This document shows positions 15,441 through 24,401 of a stretch of 64,000 nucleotides of DNA, in pieces. The DNA lies in NCBI GenBank assembly GCA_910577955.1, contig CAJTNC010000003.1:62001-126000 (forward strand), given 5' to 3'. A program made the translations under genes and the position numbers. The notes under the pieces are model-generated. The model saw only the letters and a program-made list of their open reading frames with translations. It was not told the origin of the DNA and made no database searches. The number at the start of each line of letters is the position of its first letter. Within the stretch, counting starts at the first letter, position 1. This DNA comes from an uncultured Lachnospiraceae bacterium. GTDB taxonomy: Bacteria; Bacillota; Clostridia; Lachnospirales; Lachnospiraceae.

Positions 15441-18400
15441 ATGTATTTAAAGAGTATAGAGGTGCAGGGATTTAAGTCTTTTGCCAATAAGATCACTTTT
15501 AAATTTCACAACGGCATCACAGGAATCGTGGGGCCAAACGGTTCGGGGAAGAGCAATGTGGCGGACGCGGTGCGCTGGGTGCTGGGAGAGCAGAAAGTAA
15601 AGCAGCTGCGCGGCGCCTCCATGCAGGACGTCATTTTTTCCGGGACGGAGATGCGTAAACCTTTGGGCTACGCTTATGTGGCGATCACATTGGACAATAA
15701 AGACCATCAGCTTGCCATTGATTTTGAGGAAGTGACCGTGGCCAGAAGGCTTTATCGTTCCGGCGAAAGCGAATATATGATCAACAACAGTCCCTGCCGT
15801 CTGAAAGACGTGTATGAACTGTTTTATGATACCGGTATCGGCAAAGAGGGGTATTCGATCATCGGACAAGGACAGATCGACAAGATCTTGAGCGGCAAGC
15901 CGGAGGAGCGCAGGGAACTGTTTGATGAGGCGGCCGGCATTGTAAAGTTTAAAAGGCGAAAAGCGGCTTCTGTAAAAAAGTTGGAAAACGAACAGCAGAA
16001 TCTCTTGCGTGTAAACGATATTTTGTCGGAACTGGAAAAGCAGGCGGGTCCTTTGGAGAAGCAGGCAGAGAAGGCGAGGATCTATTTAAAGAAAAAAGAG
16101 GAACTGAAAACACTGGATGTGAATATGTTCCTTCTGGACAATAAGCAGGTCAATGAGCAGCTTGTAAAAGTGGAGGAGAATTACAGGATTGCCGGAGAGG
16201 ATCTTGCTAAAACCACAGAAAAATTTGAACGGATCAAAACCGAGTATGAGGAGATCCAGCAGGAAATGGAACGGCTGGATGAAGAGATACAGAAAGCCCA
16301 TGGAGAACTGACCGATACCTCGGCTATCCGCGGAAAGCTGGAAGGCGAGATCGGCATTTTGAGAGAGCAGATTCATTCCGTGGAGGGGAATAAAGAGCAT
16401 CTGCTAAATAGACTTGCGGCAGTACAGGCGGATATTGAGGAAAAAGCTACCGACAAATCAGGCATCATGACGGAGAAGACTTCCATCGATGAGCAGGTGG
16501 CGAAGTTAGAACAGGCCAGAAACGAGGCTAAAGAACGCTTAGAAGAAGTACAGTCACAGATGGAACAGTTAAATACCGGAATCGAACAGGCTAAAAATGT
16601 GATCATGCAGGCCTTAAACGACAGAGCGACGACAAAGTCAAGGTTAGAGCGTTTTGACACAATGCTTGAGCAGACGCAGATCAGAAAGGCAGAACTGACC
16701 AGTCGTCTGGTGCGGGTGAAATCCGATGAGGCGGAAGTGGAAGAACTTGTGGCACAACTGGAAAAGCAGTTCGATGAAACCAACGGGAAAGTAACCGAAT
16801 TGAATGAGAAAAAGGAGGCGGCGGAGAAGCGGCTTGTTGAGATCAAGGGGTTACTGACGGAGAACAACAGAGTTTTACAGGAGACGAAGGAGAAATATCA
16901 TCAGGAGAAGTCCAGACTGGATGCACTCAATAATCTGACGGAGCGCTATGAAGGCTACGGCGGTTCCGTCAAGATGGTGATGGAACAGAAAAAGGCGGAA
17001 AAAGGCATTGTCGGCGTGGTTGCGGATATCATTAAGGTTGACCGGAAATATGAGACGGCCATTGAGACAGCTTTGGGCGGCAATATCCAGAACATTGTCA
17101 CGGAGGAGGAAGAGACGGCGAAGCGCATGATCGCGTTTTTGAAGAAGAACAGGTACGGCAGAGCGACGTTCCTGCCTCTGACCAGCATCCGGAATCCTCA
17201 GGAGTTCAAAACGCCGGAAGTATTGAAAGAGGCCGGCGTGCTGGGGATGGCGGATGAACTGGTAGATATTGATAAAAAGTACAGAAACGTGGCGAAGGCT
17301 ATGCTTGGCCGTATCGTCATTGTAGACAATGTAAATCATGCGTTGACCATTGCAAAAAAATATTCCTACGGCATCCGTATGGTGACTTTAGAGGGGGAGC
17401 TTTTGGTGCCCGGCGGAGCTATTTCCGGCGGAGCTTTTAAAAACAGCAGCAACTTGTTGGGAAGACGGCGGGAACTGGAATCTCTGGAAAAAAAAGTAAA
17501 AGAACTGTCCGATAAGATGGAGAAGATTGAGCAGGAAATTCAGGATATCAGGGAGGAGAGGAACAAACTCCGCGTACAGTCGGAAACCTTCAGACTGACG
17601 CTGCAGAATGCTTTTATTGAACAGAATACGATAAGACTGAATCTGGAAGCGGCGAAGGAGAAAAAGGAAGAGACTCTCCACGGATTCGGGGACTTAAAGT
17701 CGGAAGAAGCGGAAATTGAAGGAAAGTTTAAGGAAATCGAAACCGGAAAGACGGAGATTCAAGAAGAATTGGAACGTTCTGAAAATCTGGAGCGGGAAGA
17801 AAACGCGAAAGTGGCGGAATATCAGAAAAAACTGGAGGAACTTCGTTCCCTAGAGAGCGATTATGCCGCGAAAGCTGCCGAGTGGGATCTGGAAGTGGAA
17901 AAGATGCTTCAGAAACAGGAGTTCGGCCAGCAGAATGTGGACAGGATCGAAGCGGAGATCAAACGGCACGAGAGGGAAAAACAGGAGATCGAAGAGAGTA
18001 TGGCTGCCGGAGAGGAAGAGGCAGCACGCAAACAGCAAAACATTGAGGAAATTCTTCTGACCATTGAAGCTTCCCACAAAGCGCAGAGCGATACGGAGAA
18101 GAGACTGCAGGAGAATACGGAGCGCAAGGAGACGCTCTCCGGAAAACAGAAGACCTTTTTTGACAGACGGGAGGAACTTTCCGCGCAGATGACGGGACTT
18201 GACAAGGAAGTATATCGTTTGAATGCCCAGAAGGAGAAGCTGGAAGAGTCCATTGAGTCCCAGATCAACTATATGTGGAACGAGTATGAGATCACACTCA
18301 GCGATGCGGCTTCCCTGCGGAAGGAGGAGCTGACAGATCTTGTCGGGATGAAACGGGATATCGCTTCTTTAAAGGACCAAATCAAAAAACTGGGGGATGT

Positions 18401-19001
18401 CAATGTCAACGCTATCGAAGATTATAAAAATGTCATGGAGCGGTACACTTTCTTAAAAGGTCAGCATGACGATCTGATCGAGGCGGAGAAGACACTTGAA
18501 AGCATTATCACGGAGCTGGACGCGGCAATGCGCAGGCAGTTCCAAGAAAAGTTCAAGGAGATAGGCAGAGAGTTCGACAAAGTATTTAAGGAACTTTTCG
18601 GCGGCGGAAAGGGAACGCTGGAACTGATGGAGGATGAGGATATTTTGGAGGCTGGCATCCGGATCATCGCCCAGCCGCCGGGGAAAAAATTACAGAATAT
18701 GATGCAGCTTTCAGGCGGAGAGAAAGCGCTGACAGCTATCGCTTTACTGTTTGCGATTCAGAATTTAAAGCCGTCGCCATTCTGTCTTCTTGATGAGATC
18801 GAGGCGGCGCTTGACGAAAACAACGTGACGAGATTTGCGAAATATTTACATAAACTGACAAAGAATACACAGTTTATTGTGATCACCCACAGGCGCGGCA
18901 CGATGGAGAAGGCGGACAGACTGTACGGTATCACGATGCAGGAGAAAGGGGTTTCGGCTCTTGTCAGTGTAGATTTGATCGATAAGGAGTTGGAGGATTA
19001 A
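15441..19001 (+). CDS. smc: Chromosome condensation ATPase SMC
   Basis: A 1186-residue structural-maintenance-of-chromosomes protein. The N-terminal ATPase half has the Walker A GPNGSGKS at 31-38. Long coiled coils at about 165-490 and 680-1010 flank a hinge at about 500-660, recognisable by YEGYGGSVKMVMEQ and the GAISGG segment. The C-terminal half has the ABC signature LSGGEKA at about 1090-1096 and Walker B FCLLDEIEAALDENN. It forms condensin with ScpA and ScpB to organise and segregate the chromosome; scpA begins at 63356. The gene is in its usual place after rnc but is followed by an amylase gene instead of ftsY. Confidence 0.98.
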   Translation: MYLKSIEVQGFKSFANKITFKFHNGITGIVGPNGSGKSNVADAVRWVLGEQKVKQLRGASMQDVIFSGTEMRKPLGYAYVAITLDNKDHQLAIDFEEVTVARRLYRSGESEYMINNSPCRLKDVYELFYDTGIGKEGYSIIGQGQIDKILSGKPEERRELFDEAAGIVKFKRRKAASVKKLENEQQNLLRVNDILSELEKQAGPLEKQAEKARIYLKKKEELKTLDVNMFLLDNKQVNEQLVKVEENYRIAGEDLAKTTEKFERIKTEYEEIQQEMERLDEEIQKAHGELTDTSAIRGKLEGEIGILREQIHSVEGNKEHLLNRLAAVQADIEEKATDKSGIMTEKTSIDEQVAKLEQARNEAKERLEEVQSQMEQLNTGIEQAKNVIMQALNDRATTKSRLERFDTMLEQTQIRKAELTSRLVRVKSDEAEVEELVAQLEKQFDETNGKVTELNEKKEAAEKRLVEIKGLLTENNRVLQETKEKYHQEKSRLDALNNLTERYEGYGGSVKMVMEQKKAEKGIVGVVADIIKVDRKYETAIETALGGNIQNIVTEEEETAKRMIAFLKKNRYGRATFLPLTSIRNPQEFKTPEVLKEAGVLGMADELVDIDKKYRNVAKAMLGRIVIVDNVNHALTIAKKYSYGIRMVTLEGELLVPGGAISGGAFKNSSNLLGRRRELESLEKKVKELSDKMEKIEQEIQDIREERNKLRVQSETFRLTLQNAFIEQNTIRLNLEAAKEKKEETLHGFGDLKSEEAEIEGKFKEIETGKTEIQEELERSENLEREENAKVAEYQKKLEELRSLESDYAAKAAEWDLEVEKMLQKQEFGQQNVDRIEAEIKRHEREKQEIEESMAAGEEEAARKQQNIEEILLTIEASHKAQSDTEKRLQENTERKETLSGKQKTFFDRREELSAQMTGLDKEVYRLNAQKEKLEESIESQINYMWNEYEITLSDAASLRKEELTDLVGMKRDIASLKDQIKKLGDVNVNAIEDYKNVMERYTFLKGQHDDLIEAEKTLESIITELDAAMRRQFQEKFKEIGREFDKVFKELFGGGKGTLELMEDEDILEAGIRIIAQPPGKKLQNMMQLSGGEKALTAIALLFAIQNLKPSPFCLLDEIEAALDENNVTRFAKYLHKLTKNTQFIVITHRRGTMEKADRLYGITMQEKGVSALVSVDLIDKELED

Positions 19002-19002
19002 A

Positions 19003-20304
19003 ATGGCGGTAAACACAGGCAAAGAAATCAGAAATAAAGTCATTTATCAGATTTTTACGCGAAACTACAAGGACGGCACTTTTTTGGCCGTCGAGGAAGA
19101 TATTGCAAGAATCAAGGCTTTGGGAGTCGATATCATCTATTTTCTCCCCATTCAGCCATGCGGGATCTTGCACCGCAAGGGAACAAGCGGTTCTCCCTAT
19201 GCAATCAAAGATTACCGTGCCGTCAGCCCGGAGCTCGGCACGATGGAGGATTTTATCCGTCTGACAGAGAAGATCCATGCTGCCGGCATGGATGTCATGC
19301 TGGATGTTGTGTACAATCACACCTCCCCGGATTCATGGCTTTTAGAGAATCATCCCGAGTGGTTTTTTCGCAGGGAGGACGGCAGCTTTGGGAACCGGAT
19401 CGGCGACTGGTGGGATGTGATCGATCTGGATTATTCAAATGAGGGACTTTGGGAGTATCAGATTGAAACGCTGAAAATGTGGGCAAAATATGTGGACGGC
19501 TTTCGATGCGACGTGGCTCCTCTTGTTCCTCTGGAATTTTGGAAGAGGGCGAGAGCGGAAGTGGAAACGGTTCGACCGGGGTGTCTTTGGCTTGCAGAGT
19601 CTGTGGAGCCTGAATTTATCACAGACTGCCGTAAGATGGGCATTCCCGCTTTGAGTGACGGGGAACTGTATCAGGCGTTCGATATCTGCTATGATTATGA
19701 TATTTATCATGATATGGCGGATGTTCTGCGCGGAGAACGAAATCTTTCCGAATATCTCGCCTGTGTAAACAGGCAGGAGGCCATTTATCCCGATAATTAC
19801 AGCAAGCTGCGCTGTCTTGAAAACCATGACCGCCCGAGGGCCGCTGCTATGATTCCCGACGAGAGGGCATTGCGCAACTGGACAGCATGGACTTATTTTG
19901 TGAAGGGTACGACGATGATCTACGCCGGTCAGGAATACTGTGCGAAACATCATCCCACGCTGTTTGATCCGGATCCGGTGGATTTTGATCGGGATCACGA
20001 TATTTCCGGGTTCCTTGCTAAATTAGGAGAGATCAGAAAAACTCCGCTTTTTGCGGAAAGCAGTTTTTCTGCAAAAGCGGTGGGGAAGAACGCGGAAGTG
20101 ATTTTCGCCGTGCATGAGGCGAAGGCGGACACATCTGTTTTACAGCGGAGGGCAGTAGGTATTTTCTCTGCCGCCGGATGCGCTCAGGCGTTAAAGATTG
20201 ATTTGCCGGATGGGGTTTATACGGATGCCATCTCAGGAGGAACGGTGGATGTGTTTGAAAAAACTATAGCTTATGGCGGAGAACCGGTTATATTGCTGTT
20301 TTGA
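19003..20304 (+). CDS. Intracellular GH13 family alpha-glucosidase/amylase-like enzyme
   Basis: A 433-residue TIM-barrel glycoside hydrolase without a signal peptide, so it is cytoplasmic. The family's four regions are visible: DVVYNHT near 102-108, GFRCD with nucleophile D170, the acid/base E199 in LAES, and NHD with D276. It probably cleaves alpha-glucosidic bonds in maltodextrins or glycogen fragments, in line with glgA in the same window. The specificity is not clear from the sequence. The start codon is 1 base after the smc stop, and its ribosome binding site (GGAGG) lies inside the end of smc, so translation is likely coupled. Its place between smc and ftsY is unusual. Confidence 0.87.
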   Translation: MAVNTGKEIRNKVIYQIFTRNYKDGTFLAVEEDIARIKALGVDIIYFLPIQPCGILHRKGTSGSPYAIKDYRAVSPELGTMEDFIRLTEKIHAAGMDVMLDVVYNHTSPDSWLLENHPEWFFRREDGSFGNRIGDWWDVIDLDYSNEGLWEYQIETLKMWAKYVDGFRCDVAPLVPLEFWKRARAEVETVRPGCLWLAESVEPEFITDCRKMGIPALSDGELYQAFDICYDYDIYHDMADVLRGERNLSEYLACVNRQEAIYPDNYSKLRCLENHDRPRAAAMIPDERALRNWTAWTYFVKGTTMIYAGQEYCAKHHPTLFDPDPVDFDRDHDISGFLAKLGEIRKTPLFAESSFSAKAVGKNAEVIFAVHEAKADTSVLQRRAVGIFSAAGCAQALKIDLPDGVYTDAISGGTVDVFEKTIAYGGEPVILLF

Positions 20305-20356
20305 TTTGGCGGAAAATCATCAGGATAACAGAGTGGATATGGAAAGGGGGACTGTC

Positions 20357-20914
20357 ATGTCCGAGATATTCAGTGAGAAAAATATGATAGAGGCTTTGAA
20401 GAAATATATACCCGCCGGAGAAACGTTGACAGCGGGTATCCATGCGGTAGCGAAAGAAACCGGCGTGAAAGAGATTTTCGGAAAATGCATCCGCACGGAG
20501 GATGGGCTGGCACCCAGTGAAAACGGGGGAACCGTCGGCGTCCGTAAAAATAAATACGGGACATGCGATATCTATTTTGGAATCACACAGACTTGTTTTA
20601 TTATTGCCGACTGCGAACATTATAGCCACCATTATGAGTTTGCCGACGGCGCGGAAGTGGGAGGAGCGGACGTTCAGGAACTTGTCTCGTTTCTTTTTTA
20701 TAAGGATATCGGAACATGTTTTTCTTTGGCGGATATTCAGAAATGTGAGATAAAAAAAGGAATGATGGGCTCTGTAAAATGCTTTATCACCATGAAAAAC
20801 GGAAGTTATTTCAAGCTGATGTTTCCGAAGCTTGGAGGGGTTGGCGGTGGTATGCCCCATCATACGCAGTACCGCGAGGCAATTTTGCAGGAAATGATGC
20901 GGCGGGGAAATTGA
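20357..20914 (+). CDS. Uncharacterised 185-residue protein
   Basis: I do not recognise this protein. It is soluble, with a helical N-terminus (about 1-35) and a beta-rich middle and C-terminal part (about 60-160) that could be a PH-like domain, judged only from the strand pattern YFGITQTCFIIADCEHY and the SVKCFITMKNGSYFKLMF segment. It has five cysteines and a Gly-rich end (KLGGVGGGMPHH). ATG 20357 follows a GGGGG site by about 7 bases and is preferred over an in-frame ATG at 20273 that overlaps the amylase gene. It sits between the amylase and the FakA-like fragment and is probably cotranscribed with both. Confidence 0.7.
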   Translation: MSEIFSEKNMIEALKKYIPAGETLTAGIHAVAKETGVKEIFGKCIRTEDGLAPSENGGTVGVRKNKYGTCDIYFGITQTCFIIADCEHYSHHYEFADGAEVGGADVQELVSFLFYKDIGTCFSLADIQKCEIKKGMMGSVKCFITMKNGSYFKLMFPKLGGVGGGMPHHTQYREAILQEMMRRGN

Positions 20915-20967
20915 GCCTGAGAAGGATGCTGATTCAAAATATATTGAGACAGAAAGAAGAGAAAATT

Positions 20968-21219
20968 ATGCTGGAATTCAGGTATGACACACAGTTATTG
21001 ATCGAAGGAAATGGACTGGATGAGGACGTTATAACAGAATATTTTACCGAGCACTTTCAGGGAGATTGTCTTCTGGCGGTAGGCGATGAGGAGTTGATCA
21101 AAATTCACTTCCACACAAATGAACCGTGGCAGGTACTGGAATACTGTGCGGGGCTGGGGGAGATCTACGATATTGTGATCGAGGATATGGACAGACAGGC
21201 CAGAGGGTTAGAAGGGTAA
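20968..21219 (+). CDS. Stand-alone FakA/YloV middle-domain protein
   Basis: An 83-residue protein similar to the middle domain of the fatty-acid kinase subunit FakA (YloV), the part that follows the DhaL-like kinase domain. Hallmarks are the opening beta strand with LLIEGNGLDEDVI, GDCLLAVGDEELIKIHFHTNEPWQVLEY and IVIEDMDRQ. In full FakA the conserved histidines of this HxHTN-type motif belong to a domain that helps couple the kinase to the acyl-binding FakB. Here neither the kinase domain nor FakB is adjacent. The assigned ATG has a purine-rich upstream stretch. Short proteins of this kind are often labelled kinase to dihydroxyacetone kinase in databases; their function is unknown. Confidence 0.75.
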   Translation: MLEFRYDTQLLIEGNGLDEDVITEYFTEHFQGDCLLAVGDEELIKIHFHTNEPWQVLEYCAGLGEIYDIVIEDMDRQARGLEG

Positions 21220-21241
21220 ATATACGGAAAGGGGGATATGC

Positions 21242-22174
21242 ATGGGAGAGGAAAAAAAAGGCTTTTTTAGTCGGCTGAGAGAAGGGCTGTCCAAGACAAG
21301 AAACAATATTGTCTACGGGATTGACAGCGTCTTTAACGGCTTTTCCAACATCGATGAAGATTTTTATGAGGAACTGGAAGAAATCCTGATCATGGGTGAT
21401 GTGGGAGTATATGCGGCGCAGGAGATTTTAGAAAAACTGCGGATGCAGGTGAAGGAAAACCGCATCAAGGAGCCTGCGGACTGCAAGCAGTATCTGATAA
21501 AGAATATCAGAGAACAGATGGACGCGCCGGATACAGCCTATGATTTCGAGAAAGAGCAGTCGGTGTTGTTTATTATCGGTGTGAACGGTGTGGGAAAGAC
21601 CACCTCGGTGGGAAAACTTGCAGGTAATCTGAAAGCGCAGGGAAAGAGAGTGATCATCGGTGCCTGCGATACTTTCCGGGCAGCGGCAGGTGAACAGCTC
21701 ACGGAGTGGGCAAACCGCGCCGGTGTGGAGTTGGTGGGCGGCAAAGAGGGGGCAGATCCGGCCTCTGTACTGTTTGATGCGGTTTCGGCGGCAAAAGCCA
21801 GACGGGCGGACGTGCTGATCTGCGATACGGCTGGCCGGCTTCACAATAAGAAGAACCTGATGGAAGAATTAAAAAAAATGAACCGTATCATAGAGCGGGA
21901 GTTTCCGAATGCCCACAGGGAAAATTTGATCGTTTTAGACGCGACAACGGGTCAGAATGCGCTGCAGCAGGCGAAAGAGTTCGGTTCTGTGACAGATCTT
22001 ACCGGCATCATTTTGACGAAAATGGACGGTACGGCGAAGGGAGGCATCGCCATAGCGATCCAGTCGGAATTGCAGGTGCCGGTGAAATATATCGGTGTGG
22101 GAGAAAAGATAGAGGATTTGCAGAAGTTTGATGCGGAGACCTTTGTGAGTGCGCTGTTTGATACAACAGTTTAA
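21242..22174 (+). CDS. ftsY: Signal recognition particle receptor FtsY
   Basis: A 310-residue SRP GTPase that docks ribosome-SRP complexes at the membrane. The N domain covers about 1-95 and the G domain 105-310, with P-loop GVNGVGKTT at 113-121, DTFRAAAGEQL, the G3 motif DTAGR and TKMDGTAKGG (G4). There is no long acidic A domain, as is usual in Firmicutes. A GGGGG site lies before ATG 21242. Its partner Ffh is encoded at 57605, about 35 kb away rather than adjacent. Confidence 0.97.
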   Translation: MGEEKKGFFSRLREGLSKTRNNIVYGIDSVFNGFSNIDEDFYEELEEILIMGDVGVYAAQEILEKLRMQVKENRIKEPADCKQYLIKNIREQMDAPDTAYDFEKEQSVLFIIGVNGVGKTTSVGKLAGNLKAQGKRVIIGACDTFRAAAGEQLTEWANRAGVELVGGKEGADPASVLFDAVSAAKARRADVLICDTAGRLHNKKNLMEELKKMNRIIEREFPNAHRENLIVLDATTGQNALQQAKEFGSVTDLTGIILTKMDGTAKGGIAIAIQSELQVPVKYIGVGEKIEDLQKFDAETFVSALFDTTV

Positions 22175-22231
22175 TTGTGAAATATAAGAGGCAGACAGAG
22201 GGCAGATAATAGATAGATCAGGAGGAGAATC

Positions 22232-23455
22232 ATGGAAGAACGGATGCTGACGCTGGAAAAGTTTGAGGAGGCCTGCGAGGAGGTCAAAAAAGTTACGCTG
22301 GAGACAAAACTTGTATACAGCGATTTTCTGAGCAGACAGAGCGGAAACAGGGTTTATTTGAAACCGGAAAACATGCAGTTTACAGGTGCCTATAAAGTGC
22401 GTGGAGCATATTATAAACTGAGCACCCTGACGGAGGAAGAAAGACAGAGGGGGTTGATCACAGCTTCCGCGGGAAATCATGCGCAGGGGGTTGCCTATGC
22501 GGCGCAGTGTTATGGCGTGAAAGCGGTGATCGTCATGCCGACGACGACGCCTTTGATCAAGGTAAACCGCACGAAAGGCTATGGAGCCGAAGTGATCCTG
22601 TACGGCGACGTGTACGACGAGGCCTGTGCACATGCACTCAAACTGGCGGAAGAAAACGGTTATACTTTTGTACATCCTTTTGACGATCTTGCTGTTGCCA
22701 CAGGGCAGGGGACGATCGCTATGGAGATCGTGAAGGAACTGCCTCTTGTAGATATTATTTTAGTGCCTGTCGGCGGTGGAGGACTGGCTACGGGCGTTTC
22801 TACACTGGCGAAGCTGCTCAATCCCAAAATTCAGGTGATCGGTGTGGAACCCGCAGGAGCGGCCTGTATGCAGGCATCTTTAAAGGAGAATAAAGTTACG
22901 ACACTGCAAAGCGTGTCGACGATTGCGGACGGCACGGCGGTGAAGACGCCGGGAGGGAAGATATTCCCCTATATCCAGCAGAATCTGGATAGTATTATCA
23001 CTGTGGAGGATGCGGAATTAGTGGTTTCTTTCTTAGATATGGTGGAAAATCACAAGATGGTTATCGAAAATTCAGGACTTCTGACCGTGGCAGCAATCAA
23101 ACATCTGGAGTGCAAGGATAAGAGGGTGGTTTCCATTCTGAGCGGCGGCAATATGGATGTGATCACCATGTCTTCCGTGGTACAGCAGGGGCTGATATTT
23201 AGAGACAGAATATTTACAGTATCGGTGCTTTTGCCGGATAAGCCGGGGGAATTGTGCAGAGTGGCCGGCATTATAGCGGAGGAAAGCGGTAATGTGATCA
23301 AGCTTGAGCACAACCAGTTTGTGACGACAAATCGGAATGCTGCGGTAGAATTGAAGATCACGATGGAAGCTTTTGGCACGGAACATAAGAATAAAATTAT
23401 CGGAGCGTTGAAATATAATGGTTATCAGCCTAAATTGACAACTACGAATATCTGA
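22232..23455 (+). CDS. ilvA: Threonine ammonia-lyase (threonine dehydratase)
   Basis: A 407-residue PLP enzyme that turns threonine into 2-oxobutanoate and ammonia. K55 in GAYKVRGA is the lysine that binds PLP; ASAGNHAQG and the PVGGGGLATG loop bind substrate and PLP phosphate. The last 75 residues or so form an ACT-like regulatory domain (VSVLLPDKPGELCRVAGII). With a single ACT-type domain and this length it fits the shorter form, used in catabolism or isoleucine synthesis. An AGGAGGAG site precedes the ATG. No other branched-chain amino acid genes are nearby. Confidence 0.93.
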   Translation: MEERMLTLEKFEEACEEVKKVTLETKLVYSDFLSRQSGNRVYLKPENMQFTGAYKVRGAYYKLSTLTEEERQRGLITASAGNHAQGVAYAAQCYGVKAVIVMPTTTPLIKVNRTKGYGAEVILYGDVYDEACAHALKLAEENGYTFVHPFDDLAVATGQGTIAMEIVKELPLVDIILVPVGGGGLATGVSTLAKLLNPKIQVIGVEPAGAACMQASLKENKVTTLQSVSTIADGTAVKTPGGKIFPYIQQNLDSIITVEDAELVVSFLDMVENHKMVIENSGLLTVAAIKHLECKDKRVVSILSGGNMDVITMSSVVQQGLIFRDRIFTVSVLLPDKPGELCRVAGIIAEESGNVIKLEHNQFVTTNRNAAVELKITMEAFGTEHKNKIIGALKYNGYQPKLTTTNI

Positions 23456-23480
23456 AGGGGAAAGCAAAGGAACGTAAAGT

Positions 23481-24371
23481 ATGGTAAAAACAGTGCGGGA
23501 AAAACTGGAGAGAAAGAGAATACTGAGATTGATCCGGAATTATGTGATAATCACAGTTTTTTCTCTGACTTATGCGGTAGGCATCAGTCTGTTTCTTGAT
23601 CCCAACAATCTGGCGCCGGGGGGTGTCAGCGGTATTTCGATTATGTTGAGCCGTATTACGCCGCTTCCCACCGGTACATGGATCATACTGATCAACATAC
23701 CGATTCTTGCACTGGGACTTTGGAAATTCGGTTTGAAATTTCTGATCTCAACGGTGTATTGCACGATAATCAGTTCCGTGTTTACCAATATGCTGTCGGA
23801 GTTTGCTCCGCTTACAACGGATAAGCTGTTGGCCGCGGTGGCGGGCGGCACAGTCATGGCTGTTTCCATGGGGATGATCTTGAAGGCAGGAGCAACGACG
23901 GGCGGAGTGGATATCATTATAAAACTGCTGCGGTTGAAGTACAGGCACTTAAAGACCGGCAACCTGTATCTGATGTTGGATGCCATCGTTGTGACGCTGT
24001 CCGGTATCATGTTTCGGAATCTGGAGATCGCTCTCTATGCCGCGGTGGCAATATTTGTGAACTCAGTGGTGATGGATACAGTTCTCTACGGCAGGGATGC
24101 CGCAAAGATGATTTATATTATCAGCGATCATCCGAAGCAGATCACAGAGAGACTGTTAGCCGATCTTGACATCGGCGTGACGGCGCTGCAGGGCGAGGGA
24201 GCGTACAGCGGGAAAGAAAAGAAGGTGCTTATGTGTGTGATGAGAAAACCTCTTGCACCAAAGACGCAGCAGATCGTGAAGGAGGAAGATCCGGAGGCTT
24301 TTATGATAGTATCGGATGCCACGGAGATATTCGGAGAGGGATATAAGAGCTATTTCAGTGAGAGACTGTAA
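23481..24371 (+). CDS. YitT family membrane protein
   Basis: A 296-residue membrane protein with about six hydrophobic segments in the first 190 residues (YitT_membrane, DUF161) and a soluble C-terminal DUF2179 domain (about 200-296) ending in EDPEAFMIVSDATEIFGEGYKSY. Hallmarks are the YAVGISLFLDPNNLAPGGVSGISI start and GATTGGVDII. Paralogs are numerous in Firmicutes; no biochemical role is firmly established. It follows ilvA by 25 bases and may be cotranscribed with it. Confidence 0.92.
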   Translation: MVKTVREKLERKRILRLIRNYVIITVFSLTYAVGISLFLDPNNLAPGGVSGISIMLSRITPLPTGTWIILINIPILALGLWKFGLKFLISTVYCTIISSVFTNMLSEFAPLTTDKLLAAVAGGTVMAVSMGMILKAGATTGGVDIIIKLLRLKYRHLKTGNLYLMLDAIVVTLSGIMFRNLEIALYAAVAIFVNSVVMDTVLYGRDAAKMIYIISDHPKQITERLLADLDIGVTALQGEGAYSGKEKKVLMCVMRKPLAPKTQQIVKEEDPEAFMIVSDATEIFGEGYKSYFSERL

Positions 24372-24401
24372 TAGGGCTGCAACGGATAAAGGAAGATAAA
24401 A

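Noticed and set aside
20779..20967. Upstream extension of the FakA-like gene from ATG 20779
   Set aside because: It overlaps the end of the unknown 185-residue gene in another frame and adds sequence without similarity to FakA.
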